Below, piece by piece: positions 42,279-52,485 of a stretch of 64,000 bases of DNA. The stretch is from Taudactylus pleione (lineage: Eukaryota; Chordata; Amphibia; Anura; Myobatrachidae). The position numbers and the translations under genes were made by a program. The stretch lies in assembly GCA_031769625.1 (NCBI GenBank), contig JAUIMM010000040.1:17806001-17870000 (forward strand). Reading direction: 5' to 3'. The first letter of the stretch is position 1. Each line of letters begins with the position of its first letter. The notes below the pieces were generated by a model. The model had not been told where the DNA came from. It did not search any database and saw only the letters and a list, made by a program, of their open reading frames with translations.

Positions 42279-43514
42279 TAGCACATAACAAAATAAATCA
42301 ACCTCACTTGCGCTCTGGATTGTTCCAACAATAAGTCCATCAAAGGAATTGTCCCACGTCCTCCGGTATATGGTAATTCTCTGGTATAAAAAATAAATGG
42401 GAAACACAATATAGTGTAATAACGTCACTGTGTGATGTAGCCACCCGGGGATGTGAATATGAGGAGAATATGGTGGTCTATGAAGATCTTCTCCCGGCTT
42501 AGTATGGTCCCAACTCCCATAAGAATCACCTATATGTGAATGAGGATAAGTCTTGCGTGGAGTTTCTTGGTCCAGAATCACCTAGATGTGAATGAGGATA
42601 AGTCTCGTGTGGAGTTTCTTACATGTATGCTTACTTGTAAGGGTGATGTATAGGCACATAAAGGTATCATTATCTTCAGTAACCTCAATCTCTGGTCCTT
42701 AACGGAATGTGGGGACTTTCAAGCTGTGATAGGACAGGGTAAAAGACCGTCATCTAGTACCATGAAAAACAGCTATTTATTATAAATAAAAACATATAAA
42801 AAAAATGCAGTAGTAAGCCCATACCATAAGTTGGTAATATTATGCAAATTCCTATTGCCCTGCACAAGATGGATTCGGGTCAATAAGGGCAAATGGGTAG
42901 CATATAGAATGGATGGGATACTGCATACAATAGGTGAAGCAATATTCTTACAATAGTGTTGCTTCACCTATTGTATGCAGTATCCCATCCATTCTATATG
43001 CTACCCATTTGCCCTTATTGACCCGGGTCCATCTTCTGTAGGGCAATTGGAATCTGCATAATACTGCATTTTTTTTATATGTTTTTATGTATAATAAATA
43101 GCTGTTTTTCATGGTACTGGATGACCGTCTTTTCTTTTACCTTGTCCTATCATGACTTGAAAGTCCCCACATTCCGTTTAGGACCACAGATCAAGGTTTC
43201 TGAAGATAAAAATACCTTTATGTGCCCATACATCACCCTTATAAGTATGCATACATGTAAGGAAATCCACACGAGACTTATCCTCATTCACATCTGGGCG
43301 ATTCTGGGGACCATACTAAGCCGGGAGAAGATCTCCATAGACCACCATATTCTCCTCATATTCACATCCCCGGGTGGCTACATCCCATTTATTTTTTATA
43401 CCGGAGAATTACCATATACCAGAGGACGTGGGACAATTCCTTTGATGGACTTATTGGTGACTTGTTGGAACAATCTAGAGCGCAAGTGAGGTTGATTTGT
43501 TTTGTTATGTGCTA
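42279..43514. mobile_element. 1.24-kb near-complete palindrome (fold-back element)
   Basis: Left and right arms of about 600 bp are inverted copies. They start TAGCACATAACAAAATAAATC and end GATTTGTTTTGTTATGTGCTA, and meet at about 42945-42962 (GAAGCAATATTCTTACAATAGTGTTGCTTC). Near the centre GCAGTATCCCATCCATTCTA and its complement are unbroken for more than 60 bases; further out are gaps, including a 50-bp tandem duplication in the left arm (42538-42620). It interrupts the 120-bp satellite. No transposase frame and no clear target duplication. Confidence 0.85.
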
Positions 43515-43589
43515 TTAGATATAAGGTGGTGACTTATTATTAACCTCTGCAGCACTGTAGTGCAGCACCATAGGGTTTGTACATTTTTT

Positions 43590-44062
43590 GTTTGTATTAG
43601 GTCCTTGACCTACTGACCATTACTGTCATATTATCACAGTATTACGGCCTGAAGTTTTTTTAACAAAAAAAAATTACCCACCGACTGCGACACACTACGC
43701 AGATAGTATTATTAAGGTTACCCACCGACTGCGACACACTACGCAGATAGTATTATTAAGGTGGTGGCCCATGACCTACTGAACGTTACTATTATATTAT
43801 CACAGTATCATGGCCTGAAGTTTTTTAACAAAAATGTAACTGCCCACCGACTGCGACACAGTGCAGATAGTATTATTAAGGCGGTGACCCCTGACCTAAT
43901 GACTGTAACTGTTATATAATCACAGTATAAAGGCCTGAAGTTTCTTTAACAAAAAAAACCTCCCCACCGACTGCGACATACTGCACCAATAGTATTATTA
44001 AGGCGGTGGCCCTTGACCTACTGACCGTTACTGTTATATTATCATAGTATCTCGGCCTGAAG
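43590..44062 (+). repeat. Compound satellite, second RepA block
   Basis: Four RepA units (GGCCTGAAGTTTT at 43647, 43813, 43933, 44054), period 120-121 bp. A 46-bp piece with ACCCACCGACTGCGACACAC is duplicated in the first unit. Confidence 0.9.
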
Positions 44063-44842
44063 TTTTTAGTTTTTTTTTAAAAACAACCATGTTTTTTAAA
44101 TGACACACAAGTAATTAATATTACTATTAGTAATATTAATAAATAATGTTCCTGCGCTATTAAAAAAAGACAGTGATTTGCTGACTGCCTACCCAAAAAA
44201 CTAGCTCGACCAGTATTACCTAGAGGACTGACGTGGGTGGCACTGCCCATCCGAAAAATCTGAAAATGGCATGGAGTTCGAGCAGCAGCTCGGATCTGGT
44301 CGGTATAGGTAAGTTCGACTGGGTCGGTTTCCAGGAAACCGAACATTCTCATGTCCAGTCATAAGTCATATATTATAGTGGTCACGCTCTATCTGCTGAC
44401 GAATCAGACTAAACTGTCCTTATCTTTGCCCAGTCACTAACCTTATGTAAGTATGTCCTTCTGCCGGTGAGCTTTGTCTTGTCTGGCCTCTGGTGGTGTA
44501 TGAGAGGCAGCAACAGCAAAGCCCTGAATCAGACAGTTACCATTGTGACATCACAGCATGACCTCACACACCTAAACAGACAGACAAAGACTTGTTATTT
44601 CTGGTTTGAGGCCCATGGTGTCTTTTGTATGACTGACCTAAGAGAAATGTGATGTCACTCCTTATTTATAACTATTACATTCACATCAGAATATTATTTA
44701 TTATTTTTATGGCAGGGTTTCCCTATTAATGTTTGGCTGTATGGGGCTTTGTATGAACCCAATTTCACTGTGGTTACATTGTTTTTTAATGTTACAGTGT
44801 ATCAGTGATCACTGAGTGCCACACACCGGGCAGATAGTATTT
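44063..44842 (+). repeat. Compound satellite, RepB copy 1
   Basis: A block of about 780 bp shared with 53880-55030 and 55147-55890. It includes TAATATTACTATTAGTAATA, ACTAGCTCGACCAGTATTAC, CCTTCTGCCGGTGAGCTTTG and CATTGTGACATCACAGCATG. Its middle (44280-44355) resembles a hAT terminus ('CCGAACATTCTCATGTCCAG'). A 61-codon frame at 44467-44652 is kept in copy 3 (55543-55728) with almost no change, but has no recognisable protein pattern. The block merges into a RepA unit at its end. Confidence 0.85.
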
Positions 44843-44859
44843 TTAACCACTTGCCTGGC

Positions 44860-45433
44860 ATGGTCGTATCAGATACGACCACACCAGACTGGACTTTCCC
44901 TGACATGGTCGTATCTGATACGACCAGTCAGAAATGCCCACTAGGTGGCTGCCGGAAGCTAATGTTCCCGCAGCTGCCAATATCAGAGGGACCTCCTGGT
45001 CCCTCAACACCCACCCTCTCCTGTATGTCCCGATCACTGCTGGCCACAGTGATCGGGACCCGGCGGAACCACCCTCTCGCCGCTGCTGCAAGGGCAGCCG
45101 TGTGCTCCTGTGAAGAAGCAGCGGCTGCTGTTGTGCCCTGTGTCCTGTTCACTGTGGCCAGCAGTGATCGGGCAGCCGGCATAACCCCCTTTCGCCTCCT
45201 GCTATGTCCCGGGCAGCTCGTGAGACAATCTCCCGCTGCGGTTGTTGGCTAACACTAGTGAAGCAGGAGCCGCTGCGCTGCTACAGTATGTACTGTACAT
45301 GGCAGCCAGCAGCACTCCCACCCCCATTCCGGCCTCAGCTCCGCCTTCTGTCCTTCATTTGCCCCGATCACTGTGGCCAAAGTGATCGGGCAGAGTGTTC
45401 TATATATAATATGTGTGTGGTGTGTGTGTGTGT
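44860..45433. other. GC-rich left body of the piggyBac-like element
   Basis: It carries repeated 'CCCGATCACTG.GGCCA' hairpin motifs (45026-45060, 45150-45172, 45364-45392). Chance frames on both strands reflect high GC. No gene recognised. Confidence 0.5.
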
Positions 45434-45505
45434 CAGAGCCATAGCTAGATATTTTGGGGCCTGTGCGAGAAAGTTCATTGGGGCCCCCCCCACGCACATA
45501 CACAC

Positions 45506-45554
<49 letters not shown>

Positions 45555-46118
45555 GGTATTATATACTGCTTATACAATTATTTGTTTTATTAATAAATGC
45601 AGCACCAGCAGCACAGGAGTTGTAAAAGATGGGGCCCGGTGCAGGCTGCTGAGCTGGCCACTACTTTTAGTACTGCCAGCCAGTCAGACCTCACCTGTCT
45701 GGCAAGTCCTCAGTGGAAGTGCTGTGTCATCCCAGTCTTGTGTGCAGCCTGTGTCCACCACGCCGCCGCCACTCCTTGCCAGCCAGCCCCCACCACACAG
45801 CAGCCAGCCCAGCAGCTCCTCATCGACCTCTGGGAGCATTGGGCGGGGAGAAGTCATGACGTCATCACGTCTCCGTCTCTTCTGCCCTATTAGGTTGCCG
45901 GAGTTGGGATGTCAGAAGGAGACGGGGAGGCTGCGTCTGTCTGCCCAGTCTCCTCTGAGCTGGACGCCGTGGACACACAGCAGCGGCTGCCCGGCACTAC
46001 TAGATTAAAGAAGTGAGATTTACTATACTATTATGAGATGGTGGGCGGTCGGTTCCGCCCTCAGCAATGTTGCACTCTGTGCGTAGGCACCGACCGCACC
46101 ACCCTAGCTACAGCCCTG
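45434..46118 (-). mobile_element. hAT element of the 'GCCGTAACTAG' family, longer form
   Basis: Ends CAGAGCCATAGCTAGATATT and, complemented, CAGGGCTGTAGCTAGGG are inverted repeats of the family. Flanks are TG-rich on both sides (TGTGTGTGT / TGTGTGTA), consistent with an 8-bp duplication in a TG repeat. The interior (45580-46010) is GC-rich and differs from the short MITE copies, with a TA microsatellite at 45507-45552. Confidence 0.72.
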
Positions 46119-46748
46119 TGTGTGTATATATATATTAGGGGTGTGCACTGGCCACTTTTCGTGTTTTGGATCTGGATCTTTCTTCGTGTTTTGGATCTGG
46201 ATTGGTTTTGCCAAAACCACCCTTCCGTGTTTTGGGTTCTGAGTTCTGGGTTTTGTGTTTTGGATCTGTATTTTTTTGGAAAAAAGCATAAAAACAGCTA
46301 AAATCACAGAATTTGTGGGGGGTTTTTTGTTCCAATGCTATTATTAACCTCAATAACATTAATTTCCAGTCTATTCTAAACACCTCACAATATTGTTTTT
46401 AGGCCAAAGTATTGCACCGAGGTAGCTGGATGACTATGCTAAGCGACACAAGTGGGCGGCACAAACACGTGGCCCATCTAGGAGTGACACTGCAGTGGCA
46501 GACAGGATGGCAGTTTGAAAAACTAGGCCCCAAACAGTACATAATGCAAAGAATAAAAAGAGGTGCCTGATGGAATTGTCCTTGGGCCCTCCCACCCACC
46601 CTTATGTTTTATAAAGAGGACATGCATACTTTAACAAACCAATAATTTCAGCGCCAGGGTCTGCCACACGACTGTGGCTGAAATGATTGGTTCGTTTGGG
46701 TTCCCACAAAACAAGCTGGCAATTAACCTGTCCCTGCACAAACTGGCT

Positions 46749-46997
46749 CTACGGAGGCAAGATGTCGTCCTCATCCACCGATTCCTCACCCTCTTCAGTG
46801 TTGTGTACATCCTCATCCTCACAGAGTATTAATTTGTCTCTGCTGGAATCCACCACCACAGGTCCCTCTGTACTTTCTGGAGGCTGGTCTCCCTGGAAGA
46901 ATTGATATTTCATTTTGATGAACATCATCTTCTCCACATTTTGTGGATGCAACCTCCTACACCTTTCGCTGACAAGGTTCCCGTCTGCGCTAAACAC
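46749..46997 (-). pseudogene. hAT transposase relic, C-terminal dimerisation region
   Basis: The minus frame starts Met-Phe-Ser-Ala-Asp-Gly-Asn-Leu-Val-Ser-Glu-Arg-Cys-Arg-Arg-Leu-His-Pro and continues with Asn-Val-Glu-Lys-Met-Met-Phe-Ile-Lys. It matches the end of hAT transposases (R-x-F-S-x-A-G-x-[IL]-x-x-x-R-x-x-L-x-P-x-x-[AV]-x-x-L-[ILV]-F-[IL]). This domain mediates oligomerisation. The acidic tail (EDEDVHNTEEGEESVDEDD) is typical of the BED-finger hAT group. About 430 bases between this piece and the core are unreadable in one frame. Confidence 0.82.
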
Positions 46998-47428
46998 TCT
47001 GCATACACACTGGAGGAGGGCAACTTAGGTAAAACAGAGCCAGTTTGTACAGGGGCCTCCAAATTGCCTCTTTTTCCTGCCAGTACAGTTAATCCTCCAC
47101 CATTCTGTCAATGGTGACAGTATCATATGCAGTGACAGTAGACATGTCAGAAATTGTTGCCAGGTCTTTCAGTCCGGACCAGATGTCCAAACTTGGTCCT
47201 GTCTGCCCTGCATTACCGCCAGCAGGTTGCTTAGGATACCTAAGTTGTTCCTGGCAACCCCCTTTGCGGAAGAAAATTAAGAAGGAGCTGTTGACGTGTC
47301 ACATTCCGCTTCAGCTGACAGTGTTTTCACCATCAGGTCTTTGCACCTCTGCAGGCTTGTGTCGGCTGGAAAGAGAGACACCAAGGATCCTAGGATCGAG
47401 AACGGTGGCCAAAATGTAGTGGTCTGAT

Positions 47429-48676
47429 TTAACTGACCACCCTCGAATCCTGGCAAAGCAAATGAAGGGTTTCATCCACAAGTCCCACATACCGAGTGGA
47501 ATCCAGCTGCTTCTGCAAATGCCTGATGAGGGGAATGGCCTGACTCAAGCTGGCAGTGTCTGAACTGACTTCACGTGTGGCAAGTTCGAAGGGCTGGAGA
47601 ACCTTGCACAACACAGAAATCATTCTCCACGGTGCATTAGTCAGGTGCATACCCCCTCCTTTGCCTATGTCTTAGGCGGATGTATGGTCTTGAATGGCCT
47701 TTTGCTGCTCCTCCATCCTCTGAAGCATATACAGGGTTAAGTTCCACCGCGTCACAGACCTCTTGCTTCAGGTGATGGCAGGGCAGGTTCAAGAGTGTTT
47801 GCTGGCACTCCAGTCTTTGGCACGCAGTCGCTGAATGGTAAAAGTGGCCAGAATTTTTTTGGGCCACCCAAAGCATCTCCTGCATGTCCCTGTCATTTTT
47901 CAGAAAATTCTGCACCACCAAATTTATTGTGTGAGCAAAACATGGGACGTTCTGGTTTTGCCCAGATGTAATGCCTACACAAATATTGGTGGTATTGTCA
48001 GATATCACAAATCCCCAGGAAAGTCTAAGTGGGGTAATCCATTGGGCGATGATTTCCCTCAGTTTCTCTAAGAGGATGTTGGCAGTGTGCCTCTTACTGA
48101 AACCGGTGATACACATCGTAGCATGCCTTGGAACGAGCTGGAGTTTCTGAGATGCTGCTATTGGTGACGCTGCTGTTGTTGCTGCATAAGGCAATACATC
48201 TACCCAGTGGGCTGTCACAGTCATATAGTCCTTAGTCTGCCCTGTTCTACTTGTCCACATGTCTGTGGTTAAGTGAACGTTGGGTACAACCGCATTTTTT
48301 AGGACACTGAGGACACTTTTTCTGACGTCTCTGTACATTCTTGGTATCGCCTGCCTAGTGAAGTGGAATCTAGATGGGATTTGGTACCAGGGACACACTA
48401 CCTCCATCAATTGTCTAAATCCCACTGCCTAATGGCGGATACCAGACACACATCTAACACCAACATAGCTGTCAAGGTTTCATTTATCCGCTTTGCTTCA
48501 GCATGACTGCTGTCGTACTTCATCCTCCTCGCTAAGGACTGTTGGAGGGTCAATTGCTTAGTAAAAGAAGTAGTGGTGTTCCTACTTCCTCTCTGGGATG
48601 ATGAATGACTCCCAGCAGCAGCAGCAGCAGTAGGCATAGCAGGATCCTCCCAAGGAATCCCGGATAGGAGAGTCAA
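47429..48676 (-). pseudogene. hAT transposase relic, catalytic core
   Basis: Three overlapping minus frames (48407-48676, 47637-48425, 47429-47650) cover the RNase H-like core. The first carries Ala-Glu-Ala-Lys-Arg-Ile-Asn-Glu and Met-Leu-Val-Leu-Asp. The second continues with Gly-Phe-Arg-Gln-Leu-Met-Glu, Leu-Thr-Thr-Asp-Met-Trp-Thr-Ser (first catalytic Asp) and Phe-Val-Ile-Ser-Asp-Asn-Thr-Thr-Asn-Ile (second Asp). It then reads Pro-Cys-Phe-Ala-His-Thr-Ile-Asn-Leu-Val-Val (the conserved C/A-H-x-L-N-L box). The third holds the Ser-x5-Ala-Ile-Pro-Leu-Ile region. Frame breaks near 48415 and 47645 show decay. The protein would excise and reinsert the element. Confidence 0.88.
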
Positions 48677-48787
48677 TCAAGCCAATGACATGGCCTGCAG
48701 GACTACTTCCAATCCTGAGTGAGGAGGAAACTGATGAGGAGGGAGTTGACGGTGTGGTTTGCAGGTGCTTGGATACAACAGGACAAA

Positions 48788-49336
48788 GGGCCTGATTCAG
48801 ACCCACTCGCGAGCGGCTGTACGCTCGCAAGTGGGTCGATGGTCTGCACTGAGCATGCGCACGACGGAGGGAGCTCCGTCGTGCGCATGCGCCAGACACG
48901 ACGAGCGAAGGACTTTCCTTCGCTCGTTGTGTCCGATCAAAGGGGGCGTGCTGTCAATGTTGATTGACAGCACGCCCCCTTTGGTTGGCGTGCCGGGGGC
49001 GTGCCTCCCTGACGGGGGCGTTCCCACGGGAACGCCTCCCGTCAGAAGCCGGCCCACTGACATCACTAGTGATGTCAGTGGGAGTGATTTTGGCTCTGAT
49101 AGAGCCAAAATCACTCCGGAGCTTGCGGTTGAAAACCTCAACCGCAGGCTCCAGCTCGCAGTTTCGATGGTCGCGATGGTCACGACCATCGCGGCCATCA
49201 AAATGCACGCTCGTATAGCCTGTGGGTGGTGACCCACAGCTATACGAGCGTCCAGGAGGACGCTCCATGAAAAAGGAGCCCGGCCCTCATGCAGAGCGTG
49301 CGCTCTGTTCAGAGCGTACGGCTCTGAATGAGGGCC
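48788..49336. mobile_element. MITE inserted in the hAT transposase gene
   Basis: Ends GGGCCTGATTCAGACCC and, complemented, GGCCCTCATTCAGAGCC are inverted repeats. The interior is GC-rich and palindromic: GACGGAGGGAGCTCCGTC (48863-48880), AGGGGGCGTGCTGTCAA with its complement (48940-48985), GACATCACTAGTGATGTC (49059-49076) and GATTTTGGCTCTGATAGAGCCAAAATC. It is the same family as 7334-7831. It separates the BED-finger part of the hAT gene from the catalytic part, so it is younger than the hAT insertion. Confidence 0.82.
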
Positions 49337-49340
49337 AAAG

Positions 49341-50289
49341 TTATTTAGGTGTCCCTGGAATGCTTACGGTCTTAGCCACAGTTTCTGAACTTGACAGTAA
49401 CTTTTTATGAACGCGCTGCAGGTGATGTATAAGGGAGGATGTTCCTATGTGGTTAACGTCCCTACCCCTACTTATTCCACCTTTACATATGGTACATATG
49501 GCAAGACAGTTGTTGTCCGGATTTGGATAGAAATATTTCCAGACCAAAGAGGTGGAATGTTTGGTCTTCTGCCCAGGCATGACCATGATGACCTTTTTCA
49601 TCCCACGGACAACAACTGTCTCCCCCGGTGCCTGATTTAAACAAACCGCCTCAGCATTAGAATCCTCCTCATCAACTTCCTCCTCAACGCCAGTTACACA
49701 AATATCCTCAACCTGTTGTACTTCAACATTGACATCCTCAATTTAAATATCAGCAAGTGGACTGTGGGTGCTCCTTCCAGCACTTGCAGAGGGCGTGCAA
49801 ATGCTGGAAGGAGTCACCTCTTCCCGTCCAGTGTTTGGAAGGTCAGGCATCGCAACCGTCGCCACACTTGGACTCTCCATGGGGATTATAACTTCTTAGA
49901 AAGCACAGTTCTCTGCTGTGCTTTTGCAAGCTTAACTCGTTTGATTTTTGTAGCGGGAGGAGGGCTTCCATCGTCATGTGAAGCTGAACCACTAGTCATG
50001 AACATAGGGGAGGACCTTAGCCATTCCTTGCCACTCCGTGTCGTAAATGGCAAGTTTACATTTCTCCCCAGACAATTTAAAATTTATTTTTTAAGGTCAT
50101 TTTCCTGAACTTTGCCATTTTGGATTTTATATGCCCTCTACTATGACATTGGGCATCGGCCTTGACAGACAACATTGATGGCATTTCATCGTTTATGGCA
50201 TGACTAGTGGCAGCAGCTTCAGCACTAGGAGGAAGTGGTTCTTGACCTTTCCCTATTTTATTTTTATCAGACAAATTTTTGTCCTCCAT
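49341..50289 (-). pseudogene. hAT transposase relic, N-terminus and BED zinc finger
   Basis: A plausible start is Met 50289 (Met-Glu-Asp-Lys-Asn-Leu-Ser-Asp-Lys-Asn), whose basic/acidic frame runs to 50077. After a broken stretch, 49341-49601 encodes a BED finger: Ser-Leu-Val-Trp-Lys-Tyr-Phe, then Cys-Thr-Ile-Cys, then Leu-Ile-His-His-Leu-Gln-Arg-Val-His. That is the C-x2-C ... H-x4-H zinc site with the aromatic residues that define the fold. BED fingers bind the transposon ends. The frame stops at the edge of the inserted MITE. Confidence 0.82.
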
Positions 50290-50931
50290 TTATGTGATAT
50301 TGATGCACGTGCGGCTAAGGCGCACACAAACACAGAAAAAGATTTTTTTAATTTTTTGTGGAGCGCACTTTGGGGGTTACACCACCCTTCAACAGATGAG
50401 CCAGCCGGCCCTTTACTTATGACACAGGCACATGCTTGGTGCTACATTGTTGATGCACGTGCAGCTACAGCGCACACAAGTCACAAACACAGAAATTTTT
50501 TTTTTTCCAGGCACTTTGGGGGTTACACCACCCTTCAACAGACAAGCCAGTCGGCCCTTTACACAGGCGCACGCTTGGCGCTACTCTGTTGATGCATGTG
50601 TGGCTACAGCGCAAAAAGAAAAATATTTTTTTTTGCACTTGGGGGGAGCACCCCTGATGGACAGAGCACCCCTTGGACAACACTACTGCACCCCTTTAGG
50701 TCTACAGCCTTTATGGGACACTGCACAGCACAGTCCAGCCAGCCCCTATGGACTTTGGAGTGGACACAGCCCCTATGGACAACAGACTGCACAACACAGC
50801 CTGCGACAGCAGGATGATGACGTTTTACCTCGATTTCAGATCCGAGTCAGGCGGGAAAACTGGAACCTAACTTGGATCCGGCTCGGATCGGGGGGGTTTG
50901 GATTTCAGAAATCCGAAGCCGCTCATCCCTA

Positions 50932-50934
<3 letters not shown>

Positions 50935-50964
<30 letters not shown>
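50935..50964. repeat. (TA)n microsatellite
   Basis: About 13 TA units between the hAT right flank and the Tc1 element, giving many TA targets. Confidence 0.9.
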
Positions 50965-50967
<3 letters not shown>

Positions 50968-52483
50968 TCAGGTGCATAAATATTGGGACATTGACCACCA
51001 CAATGGCTTTGAAATGAAACAAACAAGATGTGCTTTAACTGCAGACTTTCAGATTTAATTTGAGGGTAATTACATCCAATTCAGGTGAACGGTGTAGGAA
51101 TTACAACGGTTTCTATATGTGCCTCCCACTTTTTAAGGGGCCAAAAGTAATGGGACTATCAACTCAAAAGCTATTTTATGGACAGGTGTGGGCTATTCCC
51201 TTGTTATTTCATTATCAATTAAGCAGGTAAAAGGTCTGGAGTTGATTCTAGGTGTGACATTTGCATTTGGAATCAGTTGCTGTCGACTCTCAATATGAAA
51301 TCCAAAGAGCTGTCACTATCAGTGATGCAAGCCATCATTAGGCTGAAAAATCAAAACAAACCCATCAGAGAGATAGCAAAAACATTAGGTGTGGCCAAAT
51401 CAACTGTTTGGAACATTCTTAAAAAGAAAGAACGCACCGGAGAGCTCAGCAACACCAAAAGACCCGGAAGACCACAGAAAACAACTGTGGTGGATGACAG
51501 AAGAATTATTTCCCTGGTGAAGAAAAACCCCTTCACAACAGTTGGCCAAATCAAGAACACTCTCCAGGAGGTAGGTGTATATGTGTCAAAGTCAACAATC
51601 AAGAGAAGACTTCACAAGAGTGAATATAGAGGGTTCACCACAAGATGTAAACCATTGGTTAGCCTCAAAAACAGGAAGACAGATTAGAGTTTGCCAAACA
51701 ACATCTAAAAAAGCCATTACAGTTCTGGAACAACATCCTATGGACAGATGAGACAAAGATCAACTTGTACCAGAGTGATGGGAAGAGAAGAGTATGGAGA
51801 AGGAAAGGAACTGCTTATGATCCAAAACATACCACCTCATCAGTGAAGCATGGTGATGGTAGTGTCATGGTGTGGGCATGTATGGCTGCCAATGGAACTG
51901 GTTCCCTTGTATTTATTGATGATGTGACTGGTGACAAAAGCAGCAGAATAAATTCTGAAGTGTTTAAGGCAATATTATATGCTCATATTCAGTCAAATGC
52001 TTCAGAACTCATTGGATGGCGCTTCACAGTGCAGATGGACAATGACCCGAAGCATTCTGCAAAAGCAACCAAAGAGTTTTTTAAGGCTAAAAAGTGGAAT
52101 GTTATGCAATGGCCAAGTCAATCCCTTGACCTGAATCCGATTGAGCATGCATTTCACTTGATGAAGACAAAACTGAAGGGAAAATGCCCCAAGAACAAGC
52201 AAGAACTGAAGACATTTGCAGTAGAGGCCTGTCAGAGCATCACCAGGGATGAAACCCAGTGTCTGGTGATCTCTATGCGTTCCAGACTTCAGGCTGTAAT
52301 TGCCTGCAAAGGATTTGCAACAAAGTATAAAAAAGTGAAAGTTTGATTTAGGATTGTTTAGTTTGTCCCATTACTTTTGGCCCCTTAAAAAGTGGGAGGC
52401 ACATATAGAAAGTCATTGTGGTGGTGAATAGAGGCCAAAATATGAAAATTCTGTCAATGTCCCAATATTTATGCACCTGACTG
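50965..52483 (+). mobile_element. Near-complete Tc1/mariner element (copy 2)
   Basis: Termini CAGTCAGGTGCATAAATATT and its complement are flanked by TA (50963-50964, 52484-52485). It is the same family as 16254-17890 but in the other orientation. Both inverted repeats are shortened: the left lacks about 30 bases after 'GACATTGA', and the right lacks about 110 bases between 'GCACATATAGAAA' and 'CATTGTGGTGG'. It landed in a TA microsatellite, as its TA preference predicts. Confidence 0.93.
51277..52346 (+). pseudogene. Tc1 transposase, one frameshift (copy 2)
   Basis: Frame 51277-51687 encodes the two helix-turn-helix parts (Ile-Arg-Glu-Ile-Ala-Lys-Thr-Leu-Gly-Val-Ala-Lys-Ser-Thr-Val), the Gly-Arg-Pro hook and the second helix-turn-helix. 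The likely start is Met 51295, which aligns with copy 1. At about 51680 one base is missing compared with copy 1. The protein resumes in another frame through Leu-Trp-Thr-Asp-Glu-Thr (about 51738) and runs open 51765-52346 with Gln-Met-Asp-Asn-Asp-Pro-Lys-His and Leu-Asp-Leu-Asn-Pro-Ile-Glu, keeping the DD34E spacing. A Pro in the last motif is Leu here. Its lesion differs from copy 1's. Confidence 0.9.
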
Positions 52484-52485
52484 TA

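Larger units (their letters stand above)
46136..50931 (-). mobile_element. Autonomous-type hAT element, decayed, 4.8 kb
   Basis: The left end TAGGGGTGTGCACTGGCC and right end, complemented, TAGGGATGAGCGGCTTC are inverted repeats. Flanks ATATATAT (46128-46135) and ATACATAT (50932-50939) fit an 8-bp duplication with one change. It encodes a BED-finger hAT transposase on the minus strand (pieces at 49341-50289, 47429-48676 and 46749-46997) and is interrupted by a MITE at 48788-49336. Short relatives lacking the gene lie at 8911, 11603 and 18316. The right 640 bases (50290-50931) are non-coding and contain about 3 imperfect repeats of 120-125 bp (GCACTTTGGGGGTTACACCA). Confidence 0.88.

Noticed and set aside
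48797..49268. Overlapping frames of 60-157 codons on both strands
   Set aside because: Same explanation: MITE 48788-49336 is GC-rich and palindromic.
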